NCBI GenBank assembly: GCA_002348045.1
Contig: DDYO01000203.1
Location: 6,089-18,745, forward strand
Direction of reading: 5' to 3'
Source: Anaerolineales bacterium UBA2232
Lineage (GTDB): Bacteria; Chloroflexota; Anaerolineae; UBA2200
Length of the DNA stretch: 12,657 nucleotides
Below are positions 5,756 to 12,281 of the stretch, in pieces (within the stretch, counting starts at the first letter, position 1; every line of letters begins with the position of its first letter). A model generated the notes under the pieces. It worked only from the letters and a program-made list of their open reading frames with translations. It did not search any database and was not told the origin of the DNA. The position numbers and the translations under genes were made by a program.

Positions 5756-6439
5756 ATGAACGGACAAGGAAGTGACGTCAAGCGGTGGATGAACCCCGTG
5801 ATCGGTGTGCTGGTCCTCGGCTCCCTGTGGGGCTTGGCCGAGGTCGTGATCAGCGGGGCCTGGGGCCTGGCCGGGCTGCCCTGGCGCAGCGCCGTCCTGA
5901 CCGGCATCTCCATGGGTTTGATGGGCGTCGCGGTGGCGGGCATCGGCCGAGCGTGGGCGCCCGTGGGCATGGCCCTGGTGGCCATCCTGTGCAAGCAGAT
6001 GGTGGTGCCGATCCTGGGCGTTGCGCTCTCATGCAAAGCCAACTCGTGCTTTGCCGTGGGCATGGCCGGTCTGGTGGTGTCGGGAGTGGCGGCCGTCGTT
6101 GGGCGACGGAAGATGGGTCACCTGACGGGCGCAGCATTGGGGAGCGGCGCAGCGGCGGTCTCGGCGGGCCTGTTCTACGTCGGCGGGATTCGCCTGGCAC
6201 CATGCGCCTACCTGTCCAGCTTTGCGAATCGGGGCGGGCTGCCGGTGTTCATGGGCGCCGAAGGAGTGCCCTGGGCCATCGCGTCGGCGCTGCTGTTCCC
6301 GCTGGGCCTGGCGGTGGGCCACCGCCTAGCCGACGGTTGGCTGGCGCGGTGGTCGCAGCGAGCGGTCTACGCGGCCTCGGCCATCGTAGTCGTCCTGTCG
6401 TGGGCAGCCAGCGCCGTGGCGATTGCCGCGGGATTTTAG
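5756..6439 (+). CDS. Multipass membrane protein, possibly ECF-transporter S-component-like
   Basis: A 227-residue, very hydrophobic Ala/Gly/Val-rich protein with about six or seven predicted transmembrane helices: roughly 14-34, 42-63, 66-90, 98-116, 121-145, 170-190 and 202-226. It has no signal peptide beyond helix 1. The opening GVLVLGSLWGLAEVVISG, followed by a short loop and another helix ending near a Gly-Arg, recalls small membrane proteins annotated as ECF transporter substrate-binding-like components; that is recollection of a pattern, not proof. Cysteines cluster at LCKQ, SCKANSC and LAPCAY, possibly facing a common cavity. The ATG at 5756 has AGGAGG six bases upstream (5744-5749). 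An ATG at 5726 overlaps the -10 hexamer and lacks a ribosome site. It appears to be a single gene converging on phzF. The substrate is unknown. Confidence 0.75.
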   Translation: MNGQGSDVKRWMNPVIGVLVLGSLWGLAEVVISGAWGLAGLPWRSAVLTGISMGLMGVAVAGIGRAWAPVGMALVAILCKQMVVPILGVALSCKANSCFAVGMAGLVVSGVAAVVGRRKMGHLTGAALGSGAAAVSAGLFYVGGIRLAPCAYLSSFANRGGLPVFMGAEGVPWAIASALLFPLGLAVGHRLADGWLARWSQRAVYAASAIVVVLSWAASAVAIAAGF

Positions 6440-6454
6440 CTCCTGAACGGTAAC

Positions 6455-6488
6455 CCAACACTCCACGGGACATGCCGTGGAGTGTTGG
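6455..6488. terminator. Bidirectional stem-loop between convergent genes
   Basis: A perfect 14-bp stem (6455-6468 with 6475-6488) closes on the 6-base loop GACATG. It sits 15 bases after the membrane-protein stop (6439), and about 130 bases beyond the end of the convergent PhzF gene (6620). There is no U-tract on either side (plus continues CCATCCCGG, minus continues GTTACCG). The likely role is end-of-transcript structure for one or both genes. The remaining 6489-6619 shows nothing recognisable. Confidence 0.65.
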
Positions 6489-6619
6489 CCATCCCGGAAG
6501 TGTTTGTCTCTGCCATGCCGCCACCTCCCTATGGCGAGCAGCTCCCTGCCTGAGCCAGCCGTCTGGTTGCTCAGCACCGCCCGTGCTGGAAGTACGCAAT
6601 CCGTGGTATGCGCCGCGGT

Positions 6620-7414
6620 CTAGTTCGCCAGCAGTTCCCCGCGCAGCACGGTGACGGCCTGGCCGCTCACCCGTACCCGTTCCCGGCCGACCACTACCCG
6701 CAAGACGCCGCCCCGGGCCGAGGCCTGATAAGCCGCCATCTCGGACTTGCCCAGGCGCGGGGCCCAGAATGGACCGAGGGCGCAGTGGGCGGAGCCGGTG
6801 GCCGGATCCTCCGGAACGCCCACCCAGGGACCAAAGAACCGCGAGACAAAATCAAAGCCAGCCTTAGCGGCCTGCGCCGTCACGATCAAGCCCCGCAGCG
6901 GCAAGCGCAGGAGCGCCGTCAGGTCCGGCTGCAGGGCGCGGACCGTCTGCTCCGATTCCAGCTCCACCATCAAGTCAGGGCCCGCCTGCAACACCGCCAA
7001 CGGATTGGCTCCAAGGGCTGCGGCCAGGCCGGAGGGCGCCTGGGCCGTCGCCGGTGCAATCAAGGGCAGGTCCAGCCCGATCCAATCACCCGAACGCTCA
7101 GCCGTGAGGAGGCCGCTCCGGGTAAAGAACCGCGCCTGCTTGCCCGCTGGCAACGTGCCCGTCTCCCACAGGGTGTGAGCGCTGGCCAGGGTAGCGTGGC
7201 CGCAGAGGTCCACCTCCACGGCCGGCGTGAACCAACGCAGGGAAAAGCCGTCCTCCTGAGCTTGCAGAAAGGCAGTCTCGGACAGGTTCATCTCCCGCGC
7301 CACGTTCTGCATCCAGGCGTCGCTGCGCGGGGCGTCCAGGAGGCACACCGCAGCGGGGTTGCCCTGAAACGGTTCTCGGGTGAACGCGTCGACCTGGTAG
7401 ATCGGTACGGGCAT
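6620..7414 (-). CDS. PhzF-family isomerase/epimerase-like protein
   Basis: A 264-residue cytosolic protein of the PhzF (phenazine biosynthesis-like, diaminopimelate-epimerase-fold) family. Two similar half-domains are expected. Visible marks: VDAFTREPFQGNPAAV (8-23), NLSETAFL with the conserved catalytic-type Glu46, FTPAVEVDLCGHATLA (62-77; His73) and EDPATGSAHCALGP (202-215; Asp203). PhzF itself isomerises a dihydro-hydroxyanthranilate in phenazine synthesis. Most family members are in genomes without phenazine genes and have unknown substrates; none of the other phenazine genes is here. Length matches the family and the residues are intact. There are two ATGs, at 7420 and 7414; the Shine-Dalgarno GGGAGG (7421-7426) touches the first but is six bases from the second, so 7414 is chosen. 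It is read from its own candidate promoter (7452-7480) in a repeat-rich upstream region. Confidence 0.9.
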   Translation of the reverse strand: MPVPIYQVDAFTREPFQGNPAAVCLLDAPRSDAWMQNVAREMNLSETAFLQAQEDGFSLRWFTPAVEVDLCGHATLASAHTLWETGTLPAGKQARFFTRSGLLTAERSGDWIGLDLPLIAPATAQAPSGLAAALGANPLAVLQAGPDLMVELESEQTVRALQPDLTALLRLPLRGLIVTAQAAKAGFDFVSRFFGPWVGVPEDPATGSAHCALGPFWAPRLGKSEMAAYQASARGGVLRVVVGRERVRVSGQAVTVLRGELLAN

Positions 7415-7420
7415 GTCCAT

Positions 7421-7426
7421 CCTCCC
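7421..7426 (-). promoter_or_regulatory. Ribosome binding site that selects the phzF-like start
   Basis: GGGAGG on the minus strand. It abuts the ATG at 7420 (no spacing) and is six bases from the ATG at 7414, so translation most likely begins at 7414 with MPVPIYQ. Confidence 0.65.
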
Positions 7427-7439
7427 AGCGATAGTCTTT

Positions 7440-7516
7440 GCGCTGCGGCGGATTGTGTCAGCAGCGCTTCAGTGTCGCAAACCGACGGGCAGCGCATGTG
7501 GGGACTCTGGCGCTGC
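7440..7516. repeat. Four heptamers forming two dyads with identical 14-base spacing
   Basis: GCGCTGC (7440-7446) and GCAGCGC (7461-7467) form a dyad with a 14-base gap. GCAGCGC (7489-7495) and GCGCTGC (7510-7516) form a second dyad in the opposite order, also with a 14-base gap. Start-to-start steps are 21, 28 and 21 bases. The first dyad is centred on the candidate phzF -10 (7452-7457); the second lies upstream of its -35. The second can also fold as a hairpin: 9 bp GGGCAGCGC/GCGCTGCCC (7487-7495 with 7510-7518), with outer CCGAC/GTCGG pairs after a bulge. It may be an operator pair, but could be chance in GC-rich DNA. Confidence 0.45.
7452..7480 (-). promoter_or_regulatory. Candidate promoter for the phzF-like gene
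   Basis: On the minus strand: TTGCGA (7480-7475), a 17-base spacer and CACAAT (7457-7452). The -10 is imperfect (four of six). The start site would be near 7446, about 32 bases before the ATG at 7414. The -10 lies inside the dyad 7440-7467. Confidence 0.4.
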
Positions 7517-7561
7517 CCGGCGTCGGCGAATTCCATGGCGACAAGACATTCCGGAAACGCG

Positions 7562-7596
7562 CAGGCTTCCGAGGTCGGGTCGGCCTCGGAAGCCTG
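7562..7596 (-). terminator. Stem-loop terminator candidate for the sugar ABC operon
   Basis: A perfect 13-bp stem (7562-7574 with 7584-7596) with a 9-base loop lies 28 bases after the stop of the binding-lipoprotein gene. On the minus strand it is followed by CGCGTTTCCGG, only a vestigial T run. Its position fits the end of the three-gene importer transcript. It is also upstream of the phzF-like gene, so it would insulate that gene. Confidence 0.6.
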
Positions 7597-7624
7597 TGGT
7601 CAGTTGCTCAACAAACAGCGCGCT

Positions 7625-9058
7625 CTAGGGCGCGTTTTCCTTGAGGATGGCGTTGGCCTTGACCACGATGCCGTCGACCAGCGTCTTTACGTCGATAGTG
7701 GAATTGGTCACCAGCACGCTGGCCATCTCCGCATCGATGAGGGTCCGCACGGGATCGTAGCCCGCCACCGGCGACTCGATCATGGCGTACTGAATCCAGT
7801 CGAACATCTTGGCATAGCTGTCAGCAGCCGAGCCCCACTTGGGATCCGCCTTGTACGCAGCCACCACATCATCCTTGGCACTCATGCGCACGGGCAGGTA
7901 GCCGGTGTTCAGGGCCCACCGGGTTGTCTGCGCCTTTTCGCCCAGGAACTTGATCACCAGCCACGAAGCCAGTTCGCGCTCCGGCGTAGTCTTGTAGACC
8001 GAGATGCTGGCGCCGTAGAGGTTGATGGCCGGCTTGCCGGTGTTGGGGAGCATGGCGATGTCCCAGTCATGGTTGGCGCCCTTGGCCACCGCTTCCTGGT
8101 AGAAGGGCAGGCCGGAGGACGACGCGAACACAAAGAGGAGCTCGCCCGCTGCAAAGCGGTTCTGCTCGCCGTAGCGCTCGCTGGTGGGGATCTCGACAGC
8201 GCAGCCGTTCTTGAACAGCCGCTGGATCATGGCCAGGGTGTCTACGCCAGCCTGGCTGTTAAAGACATAGGACTGGCCATCCTCGGCCAGGATGCGGCCA
8301 CCACGAGAGAACACCTGGGAGGCAAAGTTGGAGGCGTCGTGGCGGAAGGCCCAGCCGTACTTTTTGTTGGCGGGGTCGGCCGCCTTGCACACTGCCTCTT
8401 CCCACGTTGCCCAGTCCTTGGGGATCTCGGTGTATCCGGCCGCTCGGAGCATGTCCATGTTAACGTACATGACCTCCATGGACCGCTGGGTCGGGAAGCC
8501 CAGACGCTCGCCGGCAAACTGCGGGTTGGCGTCACTGGCCAAGAAGGTGGCAAAGTAATCCGCCTCGTCGGCGGCGCTGAGGCCGTACTTGGTGCTCTTC
8601 ATGAATGGGTTCAGGTCAATCACCGCACCCTGGGCCCGGTAGAAAGCGGCCTGATTCTGGTAGGCCACGGAGATGTCCGGCGGCTGACCAGCCTGGATGG
8701 CGGCGTTGATCTTGTTGTAGACATCGTTGTAGGAGGCGCCCGCAATCTCGGCCTTGGCGGTAATGCCGTAAGGATTGCTCTTGTTGAACTCCTCCAGCAT
8801 CTCTGTCAGCAGGTCCTGATCCTTCTGAGGCCGGTTGTGCCAGTAGACCACCTGGACGTTCTTGCCGGCCAACTGGATGGCATCAACCTGCGCGCTGCTG
8901 GTAGGCGGGTTGGAAATGACGATGGGAGTGGCGGTCGGGGGCACCGCCGTGGGTGGCACGGCCGTAGGTGGGACCGGTGTCGGCGTCGCCGCAGGCGCGC
9001 ATCCCGACACTAGAAAGCTAAAGATCAATAGAACTGAAAGCCAACTCAACTTGCGCAT
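7625..9058 (-). CDS. Carbohydrate ABC transporter substrate-binding lipoprotein
   Basis: A 477-residue extracytoplasmic solute-binding protein, probably for a sugar, oligosaccharide or glycerophosphodiester (family 1, UgpB/MalE-like). The N-terminus is a lipoprotein signal: basic MRK, a hydrophobic core, and the lipobox LVSGC with the acylated Cys20. A Thr/Pro-rich tether follows (25-45, PPTAV repeats). The mature domain has family-typical stretches: VQVVYWHNRPQKDQDLL, a helix with EEFNKSNP, AIQAGQPPDISVAYQ, and MYVNMDMLRAAGYTEIPKDW. The start is the ATG at 9058; AAGGAG (9071-9076) lies upstream at a long 12-base spacing. The open frame extends to 9433 but that part overlaps the permease gene and has no signal features. 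It is the last gene of the importer operon, 152 bases after the second permease; the usual order has the binding protein first. Closest alternative: a UgpB-type glycerophosphodiester binder. Confidence 0.93.
   Translation of the reverse strand: MRKLSWLSVLLIFSFLVSGCAPAATPTPVPPTAVPPTAVPPTATPIVISNPPTSSAQVDAIQLAGKNVQVVYWHNRPQKDQDLLTEMLEEFNKSNPYGITAKAEIAGASYNDVYNKINAAIQAGQPPDISVAYQNQAAFYRAQGAVIDLNPFMKSTKYGLSAADEADYFATFLASDANPQFAGERLGFPTQRSMEVMYVNMDMLRAAGYTEIPKDWATWEEAVCKAADPANKKYGWAFRHDASNFASQVFSRGGRILAEDGQSYVFNSQAGVDTLAMIQRLFKNGCAVEIPTSERYGEQNRFAAGELLFVFASSSGLPFYQEAVAKGANHDWDIAMLPNTGKPAINLYGASISVYKTTPERELASWLVIKFLGEKAQTTRWALNTGYLPVRMSAKDDVVAAYKADPKWGSAADSYAKMFDWIQYAMIESPVAGYDPVRTLIDAEMASVLVTNSTIDVKTLVDGIVVKANAILKENAP
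8924..8977 (-). repeat. Thr/Pro-rich tether repeat in the binding lipoprotein
   Basis: Residues 28-45 read as PVPPTAV-PPTAV-PPTATP, a degenerate 15-base tandem repeat in the DNA. It links the lipid anchor to the binding domain. Such tethers are frequent in lipoproteins of Gram-positive-like and Chloroflexota cell envelopes, and repeat number may vary between strains. Confidence 0.7.
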
Positions 9059-9210
9059 CGTTCTGTTCTTCTCCTTTTTATTGTGAGCCACGGGCCGCTG
9101 CACTGCGAGCACCAAGCTCGAGCGTGAGATCGTAGATCGTTCAACCCTTGTCAACACGATGGGCCTGCGTTCTTCCCTGTCTGCCACCCCTCCTTTGCCT
9201 ACCAAGGACC
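9059..9210 (-). other. 152-base gap between permease and binding-protein genes
   Basis: On the minus strand it holds a perfect -35 TTGACA (9154-9149). The best -10 match, TACGAT (9134-9129), is only 14 bases away, so a separate promoter for the binding protein is possible but weak. It ends with AAGGAG (9076-9071), 12 bases before the ATG. Extra transcription here would fit the need for more binding protein than permease. No strong terminator-like stem is seen. Confidence 0.35.
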
Positions 9211-10101
9211 CTAACCTTTGATTCCACTCTTCAAGAAACCCTCGGTAAATTGCTTTTGCGTCAAGAAGTAGAACACGAGCACCGGCACGACCACCAGCGT
9301 GGCAAAGGCCATCATCAGGTGCGTGCGGGTCCCGCCTTCTCCCAACAGGAACTGCTGCAGTCCCACCGCCAGCACGCGCATATTGCTGTCGCGGGTGACC
9401 AGCAGCGGCCACTTGAAGCTGTCCCACGTCCAAATGAACGTGAGGAGCGCCACCGTCACCACCGCCGGCTTACTGAGGGGAAGGACCACTCGCAGCAGGT
9501 ACTGCACGTGGGACGCACCGTCAATCAGGGCGGCGTCGAAGAGGTCCTTGGGGATCTGCATAAAGAACTGGCGCAGCAAAAAGATGCCAAAGACGTTCAC
9601 CCAAAAAGGCACTGTCAACGCTGCATACTGGTTGTACCACTTGAGCCGGAACATCATCACCACCTTGGGCACCAGCGTCAGGTCCGCCGGGATCATCAAA
9701 GTGGCCAGGATGCCCAGGAAAAGCACGTTCTTGCCGGGGATGTTCACAAAGGCAAAGGAATAGGCGGCCATGATCGAGGTGAGCAGCGTGCCCGACACCA
9801 CCACCGCCGAGACGATCACGCTGTTGAGCAAGTAGCGGAAGAACAGCGGAATGCCCCATTGCGTATCAGTGCCCACATCCTGGATGGCTTGAGGGTAATT
9901 GACCCATTGTACCGGCTCCACGCCAAAGGGCCACCAGGGCCAGAACTGGTTCCTGATGACGCTGCCATAACTCTTGAGCGACCCCAGCACCATGTACACA
10001 AAAGGGAGCGCCGAGGCAACGGCGCCCAGCACCAACACGGCGTAAAGCCAGAATCGTCCCCAGCGGAAATGCCAGCGCCGCCTCTGCCCGCTTCTAGTCA
10101 T
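9211..10101 (-). CDS. Carbohydrate ABC transporter permease, MalG/UgpE-type
   Basis: A 296-residue inner-membrane permease subunit. Six transmembrane helices are expected, with the first at about 17-40 and later ones near 91-115, 125-150, 158-178, 213-226 and 264-281. The cytoplasmic EAA loop is clear: FDAALIDGASHVQYLLRVVLP (188-208), the docking site for the ATPase. The C-terminus EGFLKSGIKG matches the MalG-type ending (typically ...GLTAGAVKG). Its start overlaps the stop of the upstream permease by eight bases, indicating translational coupling; only a weak GGTGG precedes it. It pairs with the MalF-type subunit to form the channel. No ATP-binding subunit is encoded in this operon, so a shared MsmX/MalK-type ATPase from elsewhere is presumed. 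Confidence 0.95.
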   Translation of the reverse strand: MTRSGQRRRWHFRWGRFWLYAVLVLGAVASALPFVYMVLGSLKSYGSVIRNQFWPWWPFGVEPVQWVNYPQAIQDVGTDTQWGIPLFFRYLLNSVIVSAVVVSGTLLTSIMAAYSFAFVNIPGKNVLFLGILATLMIPADLTLVPKVVMMFRLKWYNQYAALTVPFWVNVFGIFLLRQFFMQIPKDLFDAALIDGASHVQYLLRVVLPLSKPAVVTVALLTFIWTWDSFKWPLLVTRDSNMRVLAVGLQQFLLGEGGTRTHLMMAFATLVVVPVLVFYFLTQKQFTEGFLKSGIKG

Positions 10102-11095
10102 AGACCACCCGCTCGCCGGCGAACTTGTTCTGCAAGACCGTCAGGATGAGAATGACGATGAACACGATGAACGAGATAGCGGCGCTATAGCCATAGCGGT
10201 TGTACGAGACCATCTGATTAAAGATGTAAATGCTGGCCGTAGTGGTAGCGTTGCCCGGTCCGCCCAGGGTCATCACATAGATATGATTAAAGGCCTTGAA
10301 CGTGCCAATGACTGTGATCAACAGCAGGAAAAAGGTGGTCGCCGAGAGCATCGGCCAGGTGATGTGGCGAAAGAGCTTCCAGCCGCTGGCGCCATCTACG
10401 CGGGCGGCGTCGTACAGTTCCTTGGGAATATTTCCCAGGCCCGCCAGGAAGATAACGGTGTCATAGCCCACAAACACCCAGGTGGTGTAGATGACCAGCG
10501 AGACGAGGGCCAGGCTCGGCCCCTTGAGCCAGGCCAGGCCCTGAATCCCGAGAGAGGTCCACAGTAGCTCCAGAACGCCGCGCGTCTCACTGAGCCAGCG
10601 CTGCCCGGGCAGGCCGATGGCATTCAGCGCCTTGTTGATCGGCCCGATGTCGGGGCTGAAAAGATAGGCCCACACCGCCGCCGAGGCCACTGTGGAGGTG
10701 ATATAAGGCATAAAGTAAAGCATGCGAAACCATTGCATGCCTTTGATGCGTTGAAAGAGCAGGTAAGCGAAAAAAAGCGCCAAGCCAAGTTGCAGCGGGA
10801 CGGAGATGAGCGAGTAGGTGGCCGTGATCCTCAAGGCTTGCCACATGTTGGGGTCTTTGATCGCCCTGATATAGTTCTCAGCCCCAACAAAGCGCGTGCA
10901 AGTCAGGCGCCAATCGCACGTGCTGATGCGAAAGCCCAACCCGAGGGGATAGATCTCAAAGACGAGCAAGAGCAGAATGGCAGGCGCCAAAAAGCCATAG
11001 CCCAGCAAGATCTCTCCCCAGCGGGCGCGTCTTTTCGCCCGCGCACGCCTGGACGGTTCAGCCAGGTTTTTTTTTGACTGCGTTGTGATCTCCAT
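10094..11095 (-). CDS. Carbohydrate ABC transporter permease, MalF/UgpA-type
   Basis: A 333-residue inner-membrane permease subunit and the first gene of the importer operon. A basic N-terminus (SRRARAKRRAR) precedes helix 1 (about 30-50); the typical VFEIYPLGLGF and VGAENYIRAIKD segments follow. Further helices lie near 91-114, 127-146, 195-220, 251-274 and 306-322. The EAA loop reads YDAARVDGASGWKLFRHITWP (228-248). It ends with NKFAGERVVYD, close to the usual C-terminal pattern of MalF-type subunits. The start is the ATG at 11095; the upstream GGGTGA is only three bases away and weak, but no later Met exists before helix 1. Codons 7-10 contain a run of nine A on the coding strand (11067-11075), a potential slippage or sequencing-error site. 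A strong promoter lies at 11151-11179. Confidence 0.95.
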   Translation of the reverse strand: MEITTQSKKNLAEPSRRARAKRRARWGEILLGYGFLAPAILLLLVFEIYPLGLGFRISTCDWRLTCTRFVGAENYIRAIKDPNMWQALRITATYSLISVPLQLGLALFFAYLLFQRIKGMQWFRMLYFMPYITSTVASAAVWAYLFSPDIGPINKALNAIGLPGQRWLSETRGVLELLWTSLGIQGLAWLKGPSLALVSLVIYTTWVFVGYDTVIFLAGLGNIPKELYDAARVDGASGWKLFRHITWPMLSATTFFLLLITVIGTFKAFNHIYVMTLGGPGNATTTASIYIFNQMVSYNRYGYSAAISFIVFIVILILTVLQNKFAGERVVYD

Positions 11096-11150
11096 GGTTC
11101 ACCCGGCTCGTCGCGCAATGGACATCCTTGGCGCTCGTTGTCCAGAGCGC

Positions 11151-11179
11151 ATCATAGCACCTCTGCTCGCACAAGTCAA
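11151..11179 (-). promoter_or_regulatory. Sigma-70-type promoter for the sugar ABC operon
   Basis: On the minus strand: TTGACT (11179-11174), a 17-base spacer and TATGAT (11156-11151). The start site would be near 11145, about 50 bases before the ATG at 11095. Confidence 0.72.
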
Positions 11180-11392
11180 AGGATTTCCGCGGAGTAACTG
11201 TTCAGACTTACCTGGATGAGTTGGGGGAAATGAGTTGGAGACACTGTATGAAAGGTCCGCGGATTCGAGGCGCATAGCGCACCGAATACGCGCGCTTCCG
11301 CGAGCGAGGCAGCCGTCGCCTCCGGCGCAGCCGTCAACCCGCATCATACCACAGTGCGCTCTGCAGACTGAAATCATCCTGTTAGCAGAGTG
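11180..11392. promoter_or_regulatory. Upstream region of the sugar operon with palindromes and direct repeats
   Basis: No gene is credible here. It holds two copies of the 8-base palindrome TCCGCGGA (11186-11193 and 11256-11263), exactly 70 bases apart; the first lies seven bases upstream of the -35 element. A 9-base direct repeat ATGAGTTGG (11216-11224 and 11230-11238) has a 14-base period. A second minus-strand extended -10, TGGTATGAT (11351-11343), has no clear -35. These are candidate binding sites for a sugar-responsive regulator; no regulator gene is in the window. Confidence 0.4.
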
Positions 11393-12007
11393 TTAAATCC
11401 TGGTCTGCGGCACAGGAACGGGCTCGATGGCCAGCCATTCGTCGCGCAAGATGCCATACAGCGCCAGGTCCTCATAACGATCCCCTTTGTGGACGTGCTC
11501 GCGCAGGCAGCCCTCATAGCGCATGCCCAGTTTCTGCATCACGCGGCCAGAGGCGGGGTTGCGCGTAAAGTGCGTCGCAACGATGCGGTGCAAGCCCATG
11601 ACCCTGAAGCCGTAATCCACCAAGGCGCGCGCCGCCTCGGTGCAATAGCCTTGGCCCCAGTAGGGCGTTCCGATCCAATAACCCAACTCGGCGCGATGCG
11701 CATCGGCAACCATCAAGGCCACGGCGCCCAGCAGGGTCCCCTTCCCCTGCAACGTCACTGCCAGCGTCAGGCTGGCGCCTTGCTCAAAACGCATACGATG
11801 GCTGCTGATCCATTCCTCCGCCGCGCCATCCGGATAGGGATGGGGGATGTTCAGGGTCATCTCGGCCACCTGGCGCGCGCCGGCCAACCGTTGCACCTCG
11901 GGAGCGTCTGCCAGCCGAAAAGGGCGCAGCATCAGTCGCGCGGTGACGAGCGTGGGCCGCTTATCGGGCCGTTCGGTGCCGAGCATCGCCGCTTGCGTCG
12001 GCGTCAT
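11393..12007 (-). CDS. GNAT family N-acetyltransferase, RimJ/RimL-like
   Basis: A 204-residue cytosolic acyltransferase that would move an acetyl group from acetyl-CoA to an amine. The N-terminal segment TLVTARLMLRPFRLADAPEV (19-38) is typical of the RimJ/RimL branch (GNAT_3). The acetyl-CoA pyrophosphate-binding loop is GYWIGTPYWGQGYCTEAA (109-126), with the Q-G-Y-C-T-E form of the Q/R-x-x-G-x-G/A motif. N150PASGRVMQKLGMRYEG (150-166) is the usual alpha4/beta7 segment. Such proteins acetylate ribosomal-protein N-termini, amino acids or antibiotics; the substrate here cannot be told. The start ATG at 12007 has GGAGG five bases upstream. It is divergent from the gene at 12282 and tandem with the sugar operon, but that operon has its own promoter. 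Confidence 0.92.
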   Translation of the reverse strand: MTPTQAAMLGTERPDKRPTLVTARLMLRPFRLADAPEVQRLAGARQVAEMTLNIPHPYPDGAAEEWISSHRMRFEQGASLTLAVTLQGKGTLLGAVALMVADAHRAELGYWIGTPYWGQGYCTEAARALVDYGFRVMGLHRIVATHFTRNPASGRVMQKLGMRYEGCLREHVHKGDRYEDLALYGILRDEWLAIEPVPVPQTRI

Positions 12008-12101
12008 GGCGTCCTCCCCTGGCGTTGGTCATGCTCTGTCCAAGGCTGAGGTGTAGTCCAAAGCGCCCGTGGATGCAAACCGCGCCTCCCGGCCGCAGTG
12101 A

Positions 12102-12139
12102 GGCGATTGAACACCCTTATGTAGAGCAGCACAATCGCC
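12102..12139. promoter_or_regulatory. 8-bp dyad in the divergent acetyltransferase intergenic region
   Basis: GGCGATTG (12102-12109) is the exact reverse complement of CAATCGCC (12132-12139), with a 22-base gap; the arms are centred 30 bases apart, close to three helical turns. It lies between the divergent genes at 12007 and 12282, upstream of the plus-strand promoter at 12168. It may be an operator serving one or both genes. Confidence 0.35.
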
Positions 12140-12167
12140 GGGCGCAGCAACTTGTTTGCGTAAATTG

Positions 12168-12197
12168 TTGTCCAATCTACACAGGCGGTTGTATAAT
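12168..12197 (+). promoter_or_regulatory. Sigma-70-type promoter for the right-edge gene
   Basis: TTGTCC (12168-12173), an 18-base spacer and a perfect TATAAT (12192-12197). The start site would be near 12204, leaving a leader of about 78 bases before the ATG at 12282. No clear promoter was found in the opposite direction for the acetyltransferase at 12007. Confidence 0.65.
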
Positions 12198-12281
12198 GAT
12201 GTTTGGCAATCCGCGAGTAAGCGCAACCCACGCAGGCGCCAGGTGTTGCCATTGGCATCGCGGCGTGCACCAGGAGGAGAG

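Noticed and set aside
6620..7414. Evidence for phenazine biosynthesis.
   Set aside because: Only the PhzF-family protein is present; none of the other phenazine genes is in the window, and most family members are unrelated to phenazines.
8924..8977. Tandem repeat considered as a mobile or CRISPR-like repeat.
   Set aside because: It is a degenerate 15-base coding repeat that produces the Thr/Pro-rich tether of the lipoprotein.
6608..9013. A very long open frame (about 800 codons) on the plus strand.
   Set aside because: It lies opposite the PhzF-family and binding-lipoprotein genes, both with strong family motifs. Its translation is low-complexity, rich in Arg/Gly/His, with no domain. It is a GC-rich antisense shadow.
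9059..9433. N-terminal extension of the binding lipoprotein by 125 codons.
   Set aside because: It would overlap the permease gene and bury the lipoprotein signal peptide; the lipobox at Cys20 and the upstream AAGGAG support the ATG at 9058.
9148..10149. A 333-codon open frame on the plus strand opposite the MalG-type permease.
   Set aside because: The permease has membrane helices and an EAA loop. The reverse frame is full of His/Gln/Arg, as expected for the complement of a hydrophobic gene.
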